Positions 11,887-21,969 of a stretch of DNA of 64,000 nt are shown piece after piece. A model generated the notes under the pieces. The model made no database searches and was not told the DNA's origin. It worked only from the letters and a program-made list of their open reading frames with translations. Position 1 is the first letter of the stretch. Each line of letters starts with the position of its first letter. This DNA is from Shewanella donghaensis (GTDB lineage: Bacteria > Pseudomonadota > Gammaproteobacteria > Enterobacterales > Shewanellaceae). The translations under genes were made by a program, and so were the position numbers. The stretch covers positions 2,232,001-2,296,000 of the forward strand of contig NZ_CP041783.1 in the NCBI RefSeq assembly GCF_007567505.1. Reading direction: 5' to 3'.

Positions 11887-12036
11887 GTTATATCCTTCAT
11901 TTGATTGAGGGTTAGCAAATAAAACGCCTACTTTTTAAGCTAGTCGATAAATATCACACACGCAAGTTACCTTAATCAACATCAATAAACTTTAACTTGG
12001 CTCTTTGGATATAGCACAATGCTTTAAACTAGAATG

Positions 12037-12072
12037 AAAAAAGGAACCATGTGTAAACATGATTCCTTTTAA
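12037..12072 (-). terminator. Terminator of clpB
   Basis: Stem AAAAGGAACCATGT/ACATGATTCCTTTT (one mismatch) and a T-run on the minus strand, 25 bases after the clpB stop. Confidence 0.8.
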
Positions 12073-12096
12073 TGAGCCTTTAATTTAGTAAAGTCG

Positions 12097-14670
12097 TTAT
12101 TGTGTGAATGTTAGTAAACCTTCTTTGACATCAACGATAATCTCTTTCCCTGGAATTAAGTCACCTTTGAGCAAAAGATTTGCTAATGGGTTCTCTATTT
12201 CCTGTTGTAAGGCTCGTTTAAGAGGCCTTGCACCATAGATAGGATCAAAGCCGGCTTCAGCAATGAGTGCCAACGCTTCTTTTGAAATCGACAATCCATA
12301 GTCTTTCTCAGCTAAGCGCGCTTTTAAGTTCTCTAGTTGTATCTCTGCAATATATGCAATGTGCTCTGCCGATAAAGGATGGAACACTACGGTTTCGTCT
12401 ATACGATTTAAAAACTCTGGTCTAAAGCTTTGAGTTACCACTTCCATCACTGAAGATTTCATTTGAGCATAATCTTGAGAAGCAAAGCCTTGTTGTATCA
12501 ATTCTGATCCCAAGTTAGACGTCATAATAATTACAGTATTTCTAAAATCTACTGTTCTACCCTGACCATCAGTCAGTCTGCCATCATCCAATACCTGCAA
12601 TAAGATATTAAACACATCTGGATGGGCTTTTTCGACTTCATCGAGCAAAATCACTGAGTAAGGCTTACGACGAACAGCTTCAGTTAAATAACCGCCTTCT
12701 TCATAACCAACGTATCCTGGAGGCGCACCGACTAAACGTGAGACAGTGTGCTTTTCCATAAATTCTGACATATCAATACGAACCATTGAAGATTCAGTAT
12801 CAAATAAGAAGGTCGCTAATGACTTACATAATTCAGTTTTACCCACACCAGTTGGCCCCAAGAATAAAAAAGAACCTATTGGACGGTTGGGATCTGCTAG
12901 CCCAGCTCGGCTGCGGCGAATAGCATTTGATACTGCTTCAACAGCTTCATTTTGACCGATAACTCTTTGATGAAGCGCTTCTTCCATTTGCAGCAACTTA
13001 TCACGTTCGCCTTCGAGCATTTTGTTTACAGGAATGCCGGTGGCTTTTGATAGTACTTCGGCAATTTCTGTTTCAGTCACCTTGTTACGTAGTAAGGTCA
13101 TATCTTGCATTTCAGCTTGAGAAGCTAGATCTAACTGCTTTTCTAATTCTGGAATACGACCATATTGTAATTCAGACATACGAGTTAGATCGCCAGCTCT
13201 TCGGGCAACATCCATATCCATGCGCGATTGTTCTAAATCGGCTTTAATATGCTGTGTACCTGCTAACGCGGCTTTTTCTGTACGCCAAATTTCATTTAAC
13301 TCATTTGCTTTAACTTCGACTTCTGCCAGCTCAAGCTGCAAATGACTCAAACGTTTACGACTTGCTTCGTCTTCTTCTTTAGCTAATGCTTGTTCCTCAA
13401 GCTTTAACTGAATAGCGCGTCGTTCTAATCGATCTAATGATTCTGGTTTAGAGTCAATTTGCATACGGATGCTTGAAGCCGCTTCATCAATAAGATCAAT
13501 GGCTTTATCTGGTAACTTTCGATCTGATATATAACGATGAGACATGGTTGCAGCTGCGACAATGGCAGGATCGGTAATCTCTACATGATGATGCAGTTCA
13601 TAACGCTCTTTTAACCCACGCAATATGGCAATAGTGTCGATCACACTGGGTTCTTCTACCAAGACTTTTTGAAAGCGACGCTCTAATGCAGCATCTTTCT
13701 CAATATACTGACGATATTCATCTAGGGTTGTGGCACCAACACAATGTAAATCACCTCGAGCCAGTGCCGGTTTAAGCATATTACCGGCATCCATGGCGCC
13801 TTCACCCTTACCTGCACCAACCATGGTATGCAGTTCATCGATGAACAGAATAACTTGGCCTTCTTCTTGAGCTAATTCGCTCAATACTGCCTTTAAGCGT
13901 TCTTCAAATTCGCCGCGATACTTAGCCCCCGCAATTAATGATCCCATATCAAGGGAAAGTACCCGTTTGTTTTTAATGCCTTCAGGTACTTCGCCATTGA
14001 CAATCCGTTGAGCTAAGCCTTCAACAATGGCAGTTTTACCCACACCTGGTTCACCAATCAATACTGGATTATTTTTACTACGACGCTGTAATACTTGAAT
14101 CGTGCGGCGGATCTCTTCGTCTCGGCCAATCACTGGATCAAGTTTGCCCTGCTCTGCTCGCTCGGTAAGATCGACAGTAAATTTCTTTAACGCTTGGCGT
14201 TGATCTTCAGCATTAGGATCATCCACTTTTTGTCCACCACGGATTTGCTCAATGGTCGACTCCAAAAGTTCTTTAGTCGCGCCTGCTGATTTCAGGCTTT
14301 TTGCTAAAGGATCAGAGCCTTCTAATGCTGCTAATACAAACAGCTCTGAAGAGATATATTTATCTTTTCGTTTTTGGGCGAGTTTATCGCAAAGATTCAG
14401 TAATCGAATTAAGCTCTGAGATAACTGAATATCTCCACCAGCACCATCAACTTGCGAAACACGTTCTAGTTCTTTACTGATTGACGAACGCAGCGCACTC
14501 ACATTAATGCCCGCTTGAGTCAGTAATGGATGAATAGAACCAGAATCTTGATTTAACAATGCCATCATCAAATGAATAGGTTCAATAAACTGATGGTCAC
14601 GCCCTAAAGCTAAAGACTGTGCATCTGAAATAGCAATTTGAAACTTATTGGTCATACGATCGAGTCTCAT
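12097..14670 (-). CDS. clpB: ATP-dependent disaggregase ClpB
   Basis: 857 residues, the same length as E. coli ClpB. It is a hexameric AAA+ chaperone that extracts polypeptides from aggregates together with DnaK. Order of parts: N-terminal Clp repeats (1-150), AAA1 with GEPGVGKT near 205, the ClpB-specific coiled-coil M domain (about 400-530), AAA2 with GPTGVGKT near 605, and the C-terminal D2-small domain. The start [13 protein letters not shown] matches the family start; AGGAGG lies 4 bases before the ATG. It is transcribed from its own heat-shock promoter behind rluD-pgeF. Confidence 0.98.
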   Translation of the reverse strand: MRLDRMTNKFQIAISDAQSLALGRDHQFIEPIHLMMALLNQDSGSIHPLLTQAGINVSALRSSISKELERVSQVDGAGGDIQLSQSLIRLLNLCDKLAQKRKDKYISSELFVLAALEGSDPLAKSLKSAGATKELLESTIEQIRGGQKVDDPNAEDQRQALKKFTVDLTERAEQGKLDPVIGRDEEIRRTIQVLQRRSKNNPVLIGEPGVGKTAIVEGLAQRIVNGEVPEGIKNKRVLSLDMGSLIAGAKYRGEFEERLKAVLSELAQEEGQVILFIDELHTMVGAGKGEGAMDAGNMLKPALARGDLHCVGATTLDEYRQYIEKDAALERRFQKVLVEEPSVIDTIAILRGLKERYELHHHVEITDPAIVAAATMSHRYISDRKLPDKAIDLIDEAASSIRMQIDSKPESLDRLERRAIQLKLEEQALAKEEDEASRKRLSHLQLELAEVEVKANELNEIWRTEKAALAGTQHIKADLEQSRMDMDVARRAGDLTRMSELQYGRIPELEKQLDLASQAEMQDMTLLRNKVTETEIAEVLSKATGIPVNKMLEGERDKLLQMEEALHQRVIGQNEAVEAVSNAIRRSRAGLADPNRPIGSFLFLGPTGVGKTELCKSLATFLFDTESSMVRIDMSEFMEKHTVSRLVGAPPGYVGYEEGGYLTEAVRRKPYSVILLDEVEKAHPDVFNILLQVLDDGRLTDGQGRTVDFRNTVIIMTSNLGSELIQQGFASQDYAQMKSSVMEVVTQSFRPEFLNRIDETVVFHPLSAEHIAYIAEIQLENLKARLAEKDYGLSISKEALALIAEAGFDPIYGARPLKRALQQEIENPLANLLLKGDLIPGKEIIVDVKEGLLTFTQ

Positions 14671-14720
14671 ACGGCCTCCTAAACGATTTAATTAAAAACG
14701 GAATGTTTTTGATAATTAAA

Positions 14721-14747
14721 ATATGGGGGTATTTATGGATTTTTCAA
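14721..14747 (-). promoter_or_regulatory. Sigma-32 heat-shock promoter of clpB
   Basis: On the minus strand TTGAAA (14742-14747), 13-base spacer and CCCCATAT (14721-14728), a close match to the sigma-32 consensus CTTGAAA-N13-17-CCCCATNT, 50 bases upstream of the clpB ATG. Confidence 0.85.
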
Positions 14748-14786
14748 TATGAGACAGGTAAATATAATCATAAAGTGGCAGATTAG

Positions 14787-14800
14787 CTGATGTAGATCAA
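14787..14800. promoter_or_regulatory. Possible FNR/EtrA-like site
   Basis: CTGATGTAGATCAA has one good half-site of the FNR consensus TTGAT-N4-ATCAA and one with a mismatch. It sits between the pgeF stop and the clpB heat-shock promoter. Weak on its own. Confidence 0.2.
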
Positions 14801-14814
14801 ATCTAAAAAACAGA

Positions 14815-15555
14815 TTAAGACTTAAGCCAAATAAGAGAAGCCATTCGCCCAGTTTGCTGATCGCGGCGGTAGGAAAAATAATCAGTATCAGAGAATGTGC
14901 AAGTCTTAGCATCGTGAATAGATTTAACGCCTTTAAGCGACAACCTCATTTGTGCTAACCCTGCCAGATCGGCTAAATACTTTTCACCAAAAGAAGTGAA
15001 GTAATCTTTGGCTTGTGCATGTTGTTGGGTAAATGATTGATAAACGTCAGTCCCAACTTCAAAAGCATTAGGGCCTATTGCTGGACCGAGAAATGCCAAT
15101 ATGTCAGACGCGGGAGATTGAAACTGTTCAATTGCCGCTTCAATAACGCCATCACATAATCCACGCCAGCCAGCATGTATGGCAGCCACTTCAGTTCCCA
15201 CTTTATTACACAGTAATACCGGTAGACAATCCGCAGTCATGACAACAAGAGTTGATGCACAAGAGTTGGAATAACTGCCATCAGCAGTCAGAGGTGAAAT
15301 CAGATCAGAACTTGTTAGCGTTGAGCAATCTATAATTTTGGTGCCATGCACCTGCTCAAGCCAAACTAGAGGGGATGGAATCGATAGTGTTTTTTGTAAT
15401 AAAGCCCGATTAGCCAATACATCTTCTGTTGCATCACCCACATGTAAGCCTAAGTTAAGACTATTATATGGTGGATGACTGACACCACCATGACTATCCG
15501 TCATGGCAATGGCAACATTATCAGGTAAAGGCCAATTGGCTTTAAACACCATCAA
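14815..15555 (-). CDS. pgeF: Peptidoglycan editing factor / laccase-domain protein PgeF (YfiH)
   Basis: 246 residues of the Cu-oxidase_4 (YfiH) family, which in E. coli prevents misincorporation of serine for alanine in peptidoglycan precursors and in other members has purine nucleoside phosphorylase or oxidase activity. The metal/active-site motifs are visible: the first HGG in the N-terminal third, CADCLPVLLC-type sequence near 105-115 (TADCLPVLLC here) and HAGWRG near 126. It lies 34 bases behind rluD in the conserved rluD-yfiH-clpB order. The ATG pair at 15550-15555 leaves a one-residue uncertainty about the start. Confidence 0.92.
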   Translation of the reverse strand: MMVFKANWPLPDNVAIAMTDSHGGVSHPPYNSLNLGLHVGDATEDVLANRALLQKTLSIPSPLVWLEQVHGTKIIDCSTLTSSDLISPLTADGSYSNSCASTLVVMTADCLPVLLCNKVGTEVAAIHAGWRGLCDGVIEAAIEQFQSPASDILAFLGPAIGPNAFEVGTDVYQSFTQQHAQAKDYFTSFGEKYLADLAGLAQMRLSLKGVKSIHDAKTCTFSDTDYFSYRRDQQTGRMASLIWLKS

Positions 15556-15589
15556 TCCTTATAGAACCACTTGCGAAATACTGAACAAC

Positions 15590-16564
15590 TTATAGGTGAT
15601 CTACTGGGTTTAGTTCGGTATCTTCACGTAATGCTTGGGTTAGCAACTTCATATCCTCAGGGATAGGCGCTTGCCAAGACATAATTTCATGGGTAAATGG
15701 ATGTGCAAGTTCTAAACGAACAGCATGCAAAGCCTGACGATTAAAGTTCTTTAATAGCTCGAAGAACTCACGACTTGCCTTTTTCGGTGGACGTGGACGA
15801 CCACCATAAACAGGATCACCAACCAATACATGGCCAATGTAAGACATATGCACACGAATTTGGTGAGTACGACCTGTTTCAAGACGTAATCTTAGGCGAG
15901 TATGAGCTCTGAACTTTTCTGAAACGCGATAATGCGTTACTGAAGGACGTCCACCCATAACCACTGCCATTTGGGTACGACGAGTCTCGTGACGTTCGAT
16001 TGGTTCATCAACCGTGCCACCAGCAGTCATAGTGCCAAGTACAACGGCTTCATATTCACGCACGATATCACGGGCCTGAAGTGCTGCAACTAAGTGAGTT
16101 TGTGCTTCAACTGTTTTAGCCACCACCATCAAACCTGTGGTGTCTTTATCTAAGCGATGCACAATACCGGCTCTAGGAACATGTTCAATCGCTGGGAAGT
16201 GATGTAATAACGCATTTAATAATGTGCCATCTGCATTACCTGCACCAGGATGTACCACTAAACCCGCTTGCTTATTTACCACAATAATATGCTCATCTTC
16301 ATAGACGATATTAAGTGGTATTTTCTGCGCTTTATCTTTAACTTCTTCTTCAAGCGTTGCTTCTACAGCAATTAACTGCGACTCTATTACCTTCTCTCGA
16401 GGTATATCGACAACAGTATCATCTACTGAAACTGCACCAGATAGGATCCATTCTTTGATGCGTGTACGGGAATAATCAGGGAACAATTCAGCCAAAGCTT
16501 GGTCTAATCTTAAACCCGTTTGACTTGCTGTGATTTCGCTTTTTAGGTTAATCTGTTGTGTCAT
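15590..16564 (-). CDS. rluD: 23S rRNA pseudouridine(1911/1915/1917) synthase RluD
   Basis: 324 residues. An S4 RNA-binding domain (about 17-80) is followed by the RluA-type synthase domain with the catalytic aspartate Asp139 in HRLDKDTTG and RTHQIRVH near 231. It modifies helix 69 of 23S rRNA during late 50S assembly. It heads the rluD-pgeF operon and diverges from bamD, as in E. coli. A small ACCCC-tttttt-GGGGT hairpin lies in the leader (about 16574-16590). Confidence 0.96.
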   Translation of the reverse strand: MTQQINLKSEITASQTGLRLDQALAELFPDYSRTRIKEWILSGAVSVDDTVVDIPREKVIESQLIAVEATLEEEVKDKAQKIPLNIVYEDEHIIVVNKQAGLVVHPGAGNADGTLLNALLHHFPAIEHVPRAGIVHRLDKDTTGLMVVAKTVEAQTHLVAALQARDIVREYEAVVLGTMTAGGTVDEPIERHETRRTQMAVVMGGRPSVTHYRVSEKFRAHTRLRLRLETGRTHQIRVHMSYIGHVLVGDPVYGGRPRPPKKASREFFELLKNFNRQALHAVRLELAHPFTHEIMSWQAPIPEDMKLLTQALREDTELNPVDHL

Positions 16565-16689
16565 AGGAACCGTACCCCTTTTTTGGGGTCCAAAGTGAAT
16601 GAGCTATCTGTTACAATCGTATTGTTTTCTATTTTACAGTGAAATGGAAAAATTCTTAACAACAACTTAAAAAAGAATTGAATTTACAT

Positions 16690-17454
16690 ATGTATAAATT
16701 TGCCAAAGGTGCCGCCCTAGTATTGTTTTCATTGACTTTAACGGCTTGTAGCACCTCTAAAGGTTTTGAAGACGAAGCTATCAGTAATAAGTCCCCAGAA
16801 GGACTTTATGCCCAATCAAGGACCTCAATGGAACTTGGTAACTATTCTAAAGCAGTTAGAACGTTAGAAGCGTTGGACTCTCGTTACCCATTTGGACCAC
16901 ATAAAACTCAGGTCCAATTAGATATGATTTTCGCTTATTATAAGATGGATGATGTCGCATCTGGTATTGCAAATATCGACCGTTTCCTACGTTTAAACCC
17001 AACACATCCTGATATTGATTACGTCTATTATATGCGTGGTTTAACAAATATGCAGGCAGATAATTATCTTTTTCACGATATGATGAATATTGATCGCACC
17101 GATCGTGATCCTAAAAATGCTCAAGATGCATTTAAAGACTTCAATCGTTTAATCAAAAGCTATCCAAACAGCAAATATGCAGCTGATGCACAACATCGTA
17201 TGCAGTACCTTAAAAACCGTTTAGCGCTGTACTCAATTAAAGTTGCTGAGTACTACATTAAAATGGAAGCTTGGAGTGCAGCAGCAGTAAGAGCACAAAC
17301 TGTAATGGAGCAATTCCCAGGTACACCTGCAACAGAGCGTGCACTTGAGATTATGGCTACAGCTTACGATAAGCTTGGACAAGATGAATTATTGCAAAAC
17401 GTTTCAGCCGTTATGGCAGCAAACTACCCTAACAATGAATTATTAACGAACTAA
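16690..17454 (+). CDS. bamD: Outer membrane assembly lipoprotein BamD
   Basis: 254 residues from the ATG at 16690; a TTG at 16678 could add four residues, but the signal peptide MYKFAKGAALVLFSLTLTAC reads naturally from the ATG. The lipobox LTAC places a lipid-anchored cysteine at residue 20. Five TPR-like units follow (SPEGLYAQSR..., LGNYSKAVRTLEALDSRYPF, and similar), typical of BamD/ComL, the essential lipoprotein of the BAM complex that inserts beta-barrels. It is divergent from rluD and followed by a terminator. Confidence 0.95.
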   Translation: MYKFAKGAALVLFSLTLTACSTSKGFEDEAISNKSPEGLYAQSRTSMELGNYSKAVRTLEALDSRYPFGPHKTQVQLDMIFAYYKMDDVASGIANIDRFLRLNPTHPDIDYVYYMRGLTNMQADNYLFHDMMNIDRTDRDPKNAQDAFKDFNRLIKSYPNSKYAADAQHRMQYLKNRLALYSIKVAEYYIKMEAWSAAAVRAQTVMEQFPGTPATERALEIMATAYDKLGQDELLQNVSAVMAANYPNNELLTN

Positions 17455-17482
17455 TCATCAGTGATGTTCGTTAACATGATTT

Positions 17483-17513
17483 AAATGGCCTCTTTTGAGG
17501 TCATTTTTTTTAT
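17483..17513 (+). terminator. Terminator of bamD
   Basis: Stem AAATGGCCTC/GAGGTCATTT (one mismatch pair), TTTT loop and eight T's. Confidence 0.85.
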
Positions 17514-17522
17514 CCATAAAAA

Positions 17523-18584
17523 TCAATGCTTATAGATAAAGCCGCCATAGAGATATTTAGTCGCTTCTGCGCCTAACACCATCACTTTATCGCCTTTGAT
17601 TAATTTTCCTGAATGGATCAGTCGTGACAAACTCACCCATATCGCTGCAGAACCTAAATTACCAAGAAATTGAGCATCGTTAATAATTCGGCCACTATCA
17701 ATATTTAATGCTTCAGCAAGCAGTTTATCAATATGTCCGTTAGCTTGATGGGGTAAGATATACTTCATATCCTCAATATGATGACCTCGAGACATAAGCG
17801 CCGCTAACCCTAACTCAAACAACTGACTACCTTGAGAACGCACCGCAGCAATATTATGATGAAACCTCGCCATGTCCTTATTACCGACATCAGCAGAGCC
17901 ACCATCAAGATGAAATCCAGGTTGCTTATTCTCACCAATTTGGCCTAAATAAATATCTGAAATTACACCAAACCCACCTCTAGATTCGTCAGTATTCGGT
18001 CCTAAAATAACAGCCGCAGCGCCGTCCCCCATTTGCACAAAATTAACCAATTGTGCTTTATCGATAAAATCTGGACTCATATCAAAATAAACGGAACCCG
18101 TTTCACAACCCACAACCGCTAAAGGTTGTTGATTCACCTTACAAAAAGCTGAAGCGATTTGCAGTGCATTAGCAAAACCCGTACATGCCTGACGCAGTTC
18201 TAGATAAGGGCCTTGAAAGCCTTGTTTATCGGCTATCCACGCAGCATTAGGCGGTACCTGGGTGTGAGGAGTACAAGTATGACTGAGTAAATAATCAATA
18301 TCATTCATGGTTAAATTGGCTTGAAGCAAGGCTTCATTCAATGCTGAAATACTTAAATCGATACTGCTTGGTGAAGGTAAGCAGGTGGCTTTGGTTAAAT
18401 CTCTCACTAAATGTCGACCATTAATGCCCAATTTACGCGCCACAATTTCTGCTTTTTTGGCGGTAATAACACCACACCTTGTTCTTAAAGCATCTATCAA
18501 TTTCCCTGAGGAAATATTCTCATGGGGTAATTGGTGGTTGATCCCCAATAGTTTTAATGAGTGCTGCGCAAATTTTACTGCCAT
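17523..18584 (-). CDS. Beta-ketoacyl-ACP synthase III-like ketosynthase
   Basis: 353 residues of the FabH-like thiolase fold. The catalytic triad is complete: Cys134 in RQACTGF, His279 in LPHQAN and Asn309 in FLGNLGSA. It differs from housekeeping FabH by a longer N-terminus (a helical lead of about 70 residues) and by its setting: it is the third gene of an overlapping operon with a di-iron protein and an RND exporter. The GGAGG ribosome-binding site lies inside the preceding gene. A role in making a small acyl-derived metabolite or unusual lipid is inferred; the substrate cannot be read from the sequence. Confidence 0.85.
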   Translation of the reverse strand: MAVKFAQHSLKLLGINHQLPHENISSGKLIDALRTRCGVITAKKAEIVARKLGINGRHLVRDLTKATCLPSPSSIDLSISALNEALLQANLTMNDIDYLLSHTCTPHTQVPPNAAWIADKQGFQGPYLELRQACTGFANALQIASAFCKVNQQPLAVVGCETGSVYFDMSPDFIDKAQLVNFVQMGDGAAAVILGPNTDESRGGFGVISDIYLGQIGENKQPGFHLDGGSADVGNKDMARFHHNIAAVRSQGSQLFELGLAALMSRGHHIEDMKYILPHQANGHIDKLLAEALNIDSGRIINDAQFLGNLGSAAIWVSLSRLIHSGKLIKGDKVMVLGAEATKYLYGGFIYKH

Positions 18585-19294
18585 TTATCCTCCAATTTTC
18601 TCTGTAAACCATCTAAGCAAACGCCTAGACTTTCGAAAGCTTGATGCTGAGTATTCAATAAACCAAATAATTGCTGCACCACCTTACGCTGAGTTTCCAC
18701 AAATTCTGTAGCAGTCGCGCCCAAATCAACAGCATGTTGACGACTCACATAGACATGTTTAGCTTCGTCTTTTTTTATTAGTCCACAAAGAACTGAAAAC
18801 CTATGATGTGAACCTAATTTACTGTGTTCAAAGGCATGCATTATTTGGGTGACACAAGTATCCAATACCGCTATTTGTACAAAGTGCTCACTGACATCAG
18901 TCACTCTGCCAAGACTGGCATAAAAGCGCCTTGCTTTACGCTGTGCTTGGGCAAATTGAGCTTGATGAATAACCTCATCAGCAGCTAATTGAAGTGCGAT
19001 ATCATGACGATGTTCATCAGCTTCAACTTCCAAAAGGCTTGATAATAGTTGTTGCTGCCCAAGTCCTGTAAGTCGGCTAATTTCGCCATTAAAGACCAAT
19101 TGAGCAGATTGCTCTCCGCACAGTAATAATGGCAATAAACTAGCCATTAACTCAGCTTGTTGATTATTAAATAGCGGCTTGTGTTTATCATGATCCACAA
19201 TCCATTGCTGAATTCGATTTCCATTAGGGGATAACATCCTTGACACTAAAGGTTGGCTCGGTAATGCAAAACAACGCTGCGGCTTTACTGACAT
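18575..19294 (-). CDS. Ferritin-like di-iron protein, putative oxygenase
   Basis: 239 residues, nearly all helical. Two ExxH motifs (Glu94-His97 in DEHRH and Glu177-His180 in DEAKH) and Glu61 in CGEQSA are spaced as in ferritin-like/AurF-type di-iron proteins that bind iron between four helices. The remaining carboxylate is probably Asp145 or Glu156. AurF relatives oxidise amines; others hydroxylate acyl chains. It overlaps the downstream ketosynthase by 10 bases, and its ATG shares the A of the upstream exporter's stop codon (TAATG). The coupling suggests that the three proteins act together. The enzyme class is inferred from the ligand pattern. Confidence 0.6.
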   Translation of the reverse strand: MSVKPQRCFALPSQPLVSRMLSPNGNRIQQWIVDHDKHKPLFNNQQAELMASLLPLLLCGEQSAQLVFNGEISRLTGLGQQQLLSSLLEVEADEHRHDIALQLAADEVIHQAQFAQAQRKARRFYASLGRVTDVSEHFVQIAVLDTCVTQIMHAFEHSKLGSHHRFSVLCGLIKKDEAKHVYVSRQHAVDLGATATEFVETQRKVVQQLFGLLNTQHQAFESLGVCLDGLQRKLEDKWQ

Positions 19295-21555
19295 TAGCGA
19301 TCACTCCTCTCTAATGTTGAATTGAGCTTAGTTGAATTGAGTTTAGTTGAATGAGGCAAAGCTAAATTAAGCCAAGTTGCATATAGTACGGGCAGTAAAA
19401 ACACATCACACAGCCAGGCAAAAATCATCACTAATCCAGATAATAAACTTAATTGCAAAATAGGCATAAAGCCTGATAACAAGCCCAAAGAGAAGCCAAT
19501 AAAAATCGTTAAACTCGTAAAGCTGATAACAGGCACAACGCGCTCAAGTTTAAGCCACATTTCTGCGACTAATTCAGTTGATGATAGTGATTGATTTCGA
19601 TCGGGTAATTTCAGTAATAAATGCAATGTGTCATCGACAATAATACCCAGCATCATGCACAGCACGATGGTGCCGCCAAGACTTATATAGCCTCCAAACC
19701 ACTGCCAAATACCAAAAACCCATAACAAAGGTAAAAAGTTAAGTAGCAATGCAATGGCTCCGCACTGCCAGCTGCGCTTAACCCCAGCGATTAAAAAAGT
19801 GAGTAAAATTAGAGCCGTAATAAATGACCACAACATACTTCGGGCATTATTAGCGCTCAAATGGGCGAACAATAAGCTTGGACTCACAGCATCACTGATG
19901 CGTATGTTACTGAAGGAATGGTTAGGTGAATCATTGGATAAGTTAGCTTCAAGCCATTCAGCTACCGTTTTTTCAAACTCAATTAATTGCTTAGACGACA
20001 TCGGTACTAAAAATAGACTTATTAACGTTTGCTGCCGCGAATTACTGAGCTCGTTAGCCAGTATCGTAGAAGTATTTTCTTGTTTAATATAATGATCAAA
20101 CTGTGACTGAGTTAAGCCTGCACTTTTTACCCAATCACCAATATGTTGCACACTATTTACTTGTGGTTGTTGCCTTAAAAAACGTGAAAAAGCATAAAGA
20201 AAAGAAAGTGTATTGCCATTAATACTGGTGTTCAAACCTTCACTATTCGTTTGGCTAACATTGTATTTAAAGGTATTAATCCCATTAAAGTATTGCGTCA
20301 TTTTTTGCTCAGATTGACTAAATGCACTGCTGTTAGAAAAGTATCCAACAGGATTATCGTTAATGGTGAGTTGACTGACTGAATATGAACAAACAACTGA
20401 TACCACGATAATAATAGATAATAATCCTTTAGGGTATTTACTGGCACATTTAGCCCAATTAAGGACGGCTTTGAAGTTTAAAATAGTCCGCTGCTGCCCT
20501 TTTGCTTTTCTGACCATAAGCAGTAATAAGCTCATCGCTAAACCATAATTAACCATGACGGCAAATGCCACCAGTAAACCAAAGCTACTGATTGGTGGCG
20601 AAGGACTCATCATTAACAATAAAAAACCAATACTCGTTGTTAAGCTGGCATAGGTAAGTGGCGCAATATTGCTTGAAACGCTGAGCCTTAATGATTCAAA
20701 AACATTGATATTAATCGATAAATTGTGTTGCCAGGCAAAGTATAAGTGGGCGGTATAAGCGAATGATAGAGTCATCACAATCACCGGAATAAAGGCACAA
20801 ATAGCCGCTAAGGTTAATTGTAGCCAGCCCGCAAGTCCCACTGTCAATATCAAAGTAATCAAACTGTTTACCACAATGGCTGCAACCCATTGCCAATGAC
20901 GAATAAACAGCAAACTCATCAAACCAAATAACAACAGCACCCCAGGCGCAAACCATATTAAGTCATGCTTGAGTGATTTAGCATATTGCCAATTTAATGC
21001 TTGAGTACCTGTGAAGTAACTCGATACTTGCCAAGGTTGCCAATACTCTTGTGTTTCTTTATAAAGCTGAGTTAAACGCTGTTCTAACCATCGTGGTTGT
21101 GTATTAGCATGGGTTGGTTGTTGTAATTCAATGGACAATAATATGGCTTTACTGTCACTTGATATTAACGAGGTTCGCCGTGGATGAGTCTTGTATTGAA
21201 GCTGAAATTGCACACTGTCATCTAGTAGCTGGGTGTAACCATAAACCCCTGTTACATCAACCTCAGTTAATAACTGTTGTTTAAACATCACCACTGCGGC
21301 GTTTAATTCATCTGATGTCCATGGCTTAGAACTTTCTAGTAATAACCACAACTGATCTTGTTGTCGATATAATTCACCTAATTGTTTGGAGGCTAAAAAT
21401 TTAGGGTCATCTTTGGCAAAGTAGTCATTAAAATCAACTTGCCCCGACAATTTAGAGGCTCCGACACTCGACAGGCAAACAGCAATTAATATGCTGCTAA
21501 TAAGCAATAGCGGATGTCGGGAAATTTTTTCAATAATACGCAGTAAAAATAGCAA
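19294..21555 (-). CDS. RND superfamily exporter of the HAE3/MMPL type
   Basis: 753 residues with the two-fold layout of RND proteins: a TM helix at about 13-32, a periplasmic loop to about 195, a block of five TM helices (about 198-345), TM7 near 375, a second periplasmic domain and five more helices (about 570-735). Motifs near GIIVDDTLHLL (second half, about residue 640) match the intramembrane DD of SSD-like/MMPL exporters. Such proteins move lipids, hopanoids or hydrophobic metabolites. It is the first gene of the operon with the di-iron protein and the ketosynthase. Its last residues contain STKLN repeated three times from a 15-bp DNA repeat. Confidence 0.85.
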   Translation of the reverse strand: MLFLLRIIEKISRHPLLLISSILIAVCLSSVGASKLSGQVDFNDYFAKDDPKFLASKQLGELYRQQDQLWLLLESSKPWTSDELNAAVVMFKQQLLTEVDVTGVYGYTQLLDDSVQFQLQYKTHPRRTSLISSDSKAILLSIELQQPTHANTQPRWLEQRLTQLYKETQEYWQPWQVSSYFTGTQALNWQYAKSLKHDLIWFAPGVLLLFGLMSLLFIRHWQWVAAIVVNSLITLILTVGLAGWLQLTLAAICAFIPVIVMTLSFAYTAHLYFAWQHNLSININVFESLRLSVSSNIAPLTYASLTTSIGFLLLMMSPSPPISSFGLLVAFAVMVNYGLAMSLLLLMVRKAKGQQRTILNFKAVLNWAKCASKYPKGLLSIIIVVSVVCSYSVSQLTINDNPVGYFSNSSAFSQSEQKMTQYFNGINTFKYNVSQTNSEGLNTSINGNTLSFLYAFSRFLRQQPQVNSVQHIGDWVKSAGLTQSQFDHYIKQENTSTILANELSNSRQQTLISLFLVPMSSKQLIEFEKTVAEWLEANLSNDSPNHSFSNIRISDAVSPSLLFAHLSANNARSMLWSFITALILLTFLIAGVKRSWQCGAIALLLNFLPLLWVFGIWQWFGGYISLGGTIVLCMMLGIIVDDTLHLLLKLPDRNQSLSSTELVAEMWLKLERVVPVISFTSLTIFIGFSLGLLSGFMPILQLSLLSGLVMIFAWLCDVFLLPVLYATWLNLALPHSTKLNSTKLNSTLERSDR
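19317..19356 (-). repeat. 15-bp tandem repeat in the exporter gene end
   Basis: Two almost identical units TTGAATTGAGCTTAG and TTGAATTGAGTTTAG (plus strand) followed by a partial third TTGAATGAGG. In frame they give Ser-Thr-Lys-Leu-Asn repeats at the C-terminus of the RND protein, beyond its last membrane segment. Confidence 0.7.
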
Positions 21556-21776
21556 GTAAGCCTCAAAAATTATCGATATTTAACATTAAGCTTGGCTTTA
21601 TTGTAGTAGCCATGAACCTATGAGACCCGATAATTAGAATTGTTTGTTCACAAGAAATCAACATTTATCAATATTTCTATTGCTCTGGTCTTTTATCTTA
21701 CGTGTTTATTAGTTAATCGAAGCGTCGATTTATTCAGCACAGTCGCCAGTTTTTCTGTGAAAACCACAAAAATCAG

Positions 21777-21805
21777 TTGACTCAAATGAGTAAAAGCTTT
21801 TTAAT
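21777..21805 (+). promoter_or_regulatory. Promoter of tRNA-Phe
   Basis: TTGACT (21777-21782), 17-base spacer, TTTAAT (21800-21805) and a GC-rich discriminator, 10 bases before the mature tRNA. Confidence 0.75.
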
Positions 21806-21815
21806 AGCGTCCGTC

Positions 21816-21891
21816 GCCCGAATAGCTCAGTCGGTAGAGCAGAGGATTGAAAATCCTCGTGTCCCTGGTTCGATTCCGGGTTCGGGCACCA
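21816..21891 (+). tRNA. tRNA-Phe (anticodon GAA)
   Basis: A 76-nt cloverleaf with encoded CCA. Acceptor GCCCGAA/TTCGGGC, D arm with AGTCGGTA, anticodon loop TTGAAAA, T arm GGTTCGATTCC. It is a single-gene transcript with its own promoter and terminator. Confidence 0.98.
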
Positions 21892-21925
21892 TATTTAGAT
21901 TTGGTGGCTATCGCGACTAAATAAC

Positions 21926-21954
21926 AAAAAAGCCTCGCATTGCGAGGCTTTTTT
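21926..21954 (+). terminator. Terminator of tRNA-Phe
   Basis: Nine-bp stem AGCCTCGCA/TGCGAGGCT flanked by A6 and T6, so it can work in both directions, also for recJ on the minus strand. Confidence 0.85.
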
Positions 21955-21969
21955 GTATCTGAATTCTGT

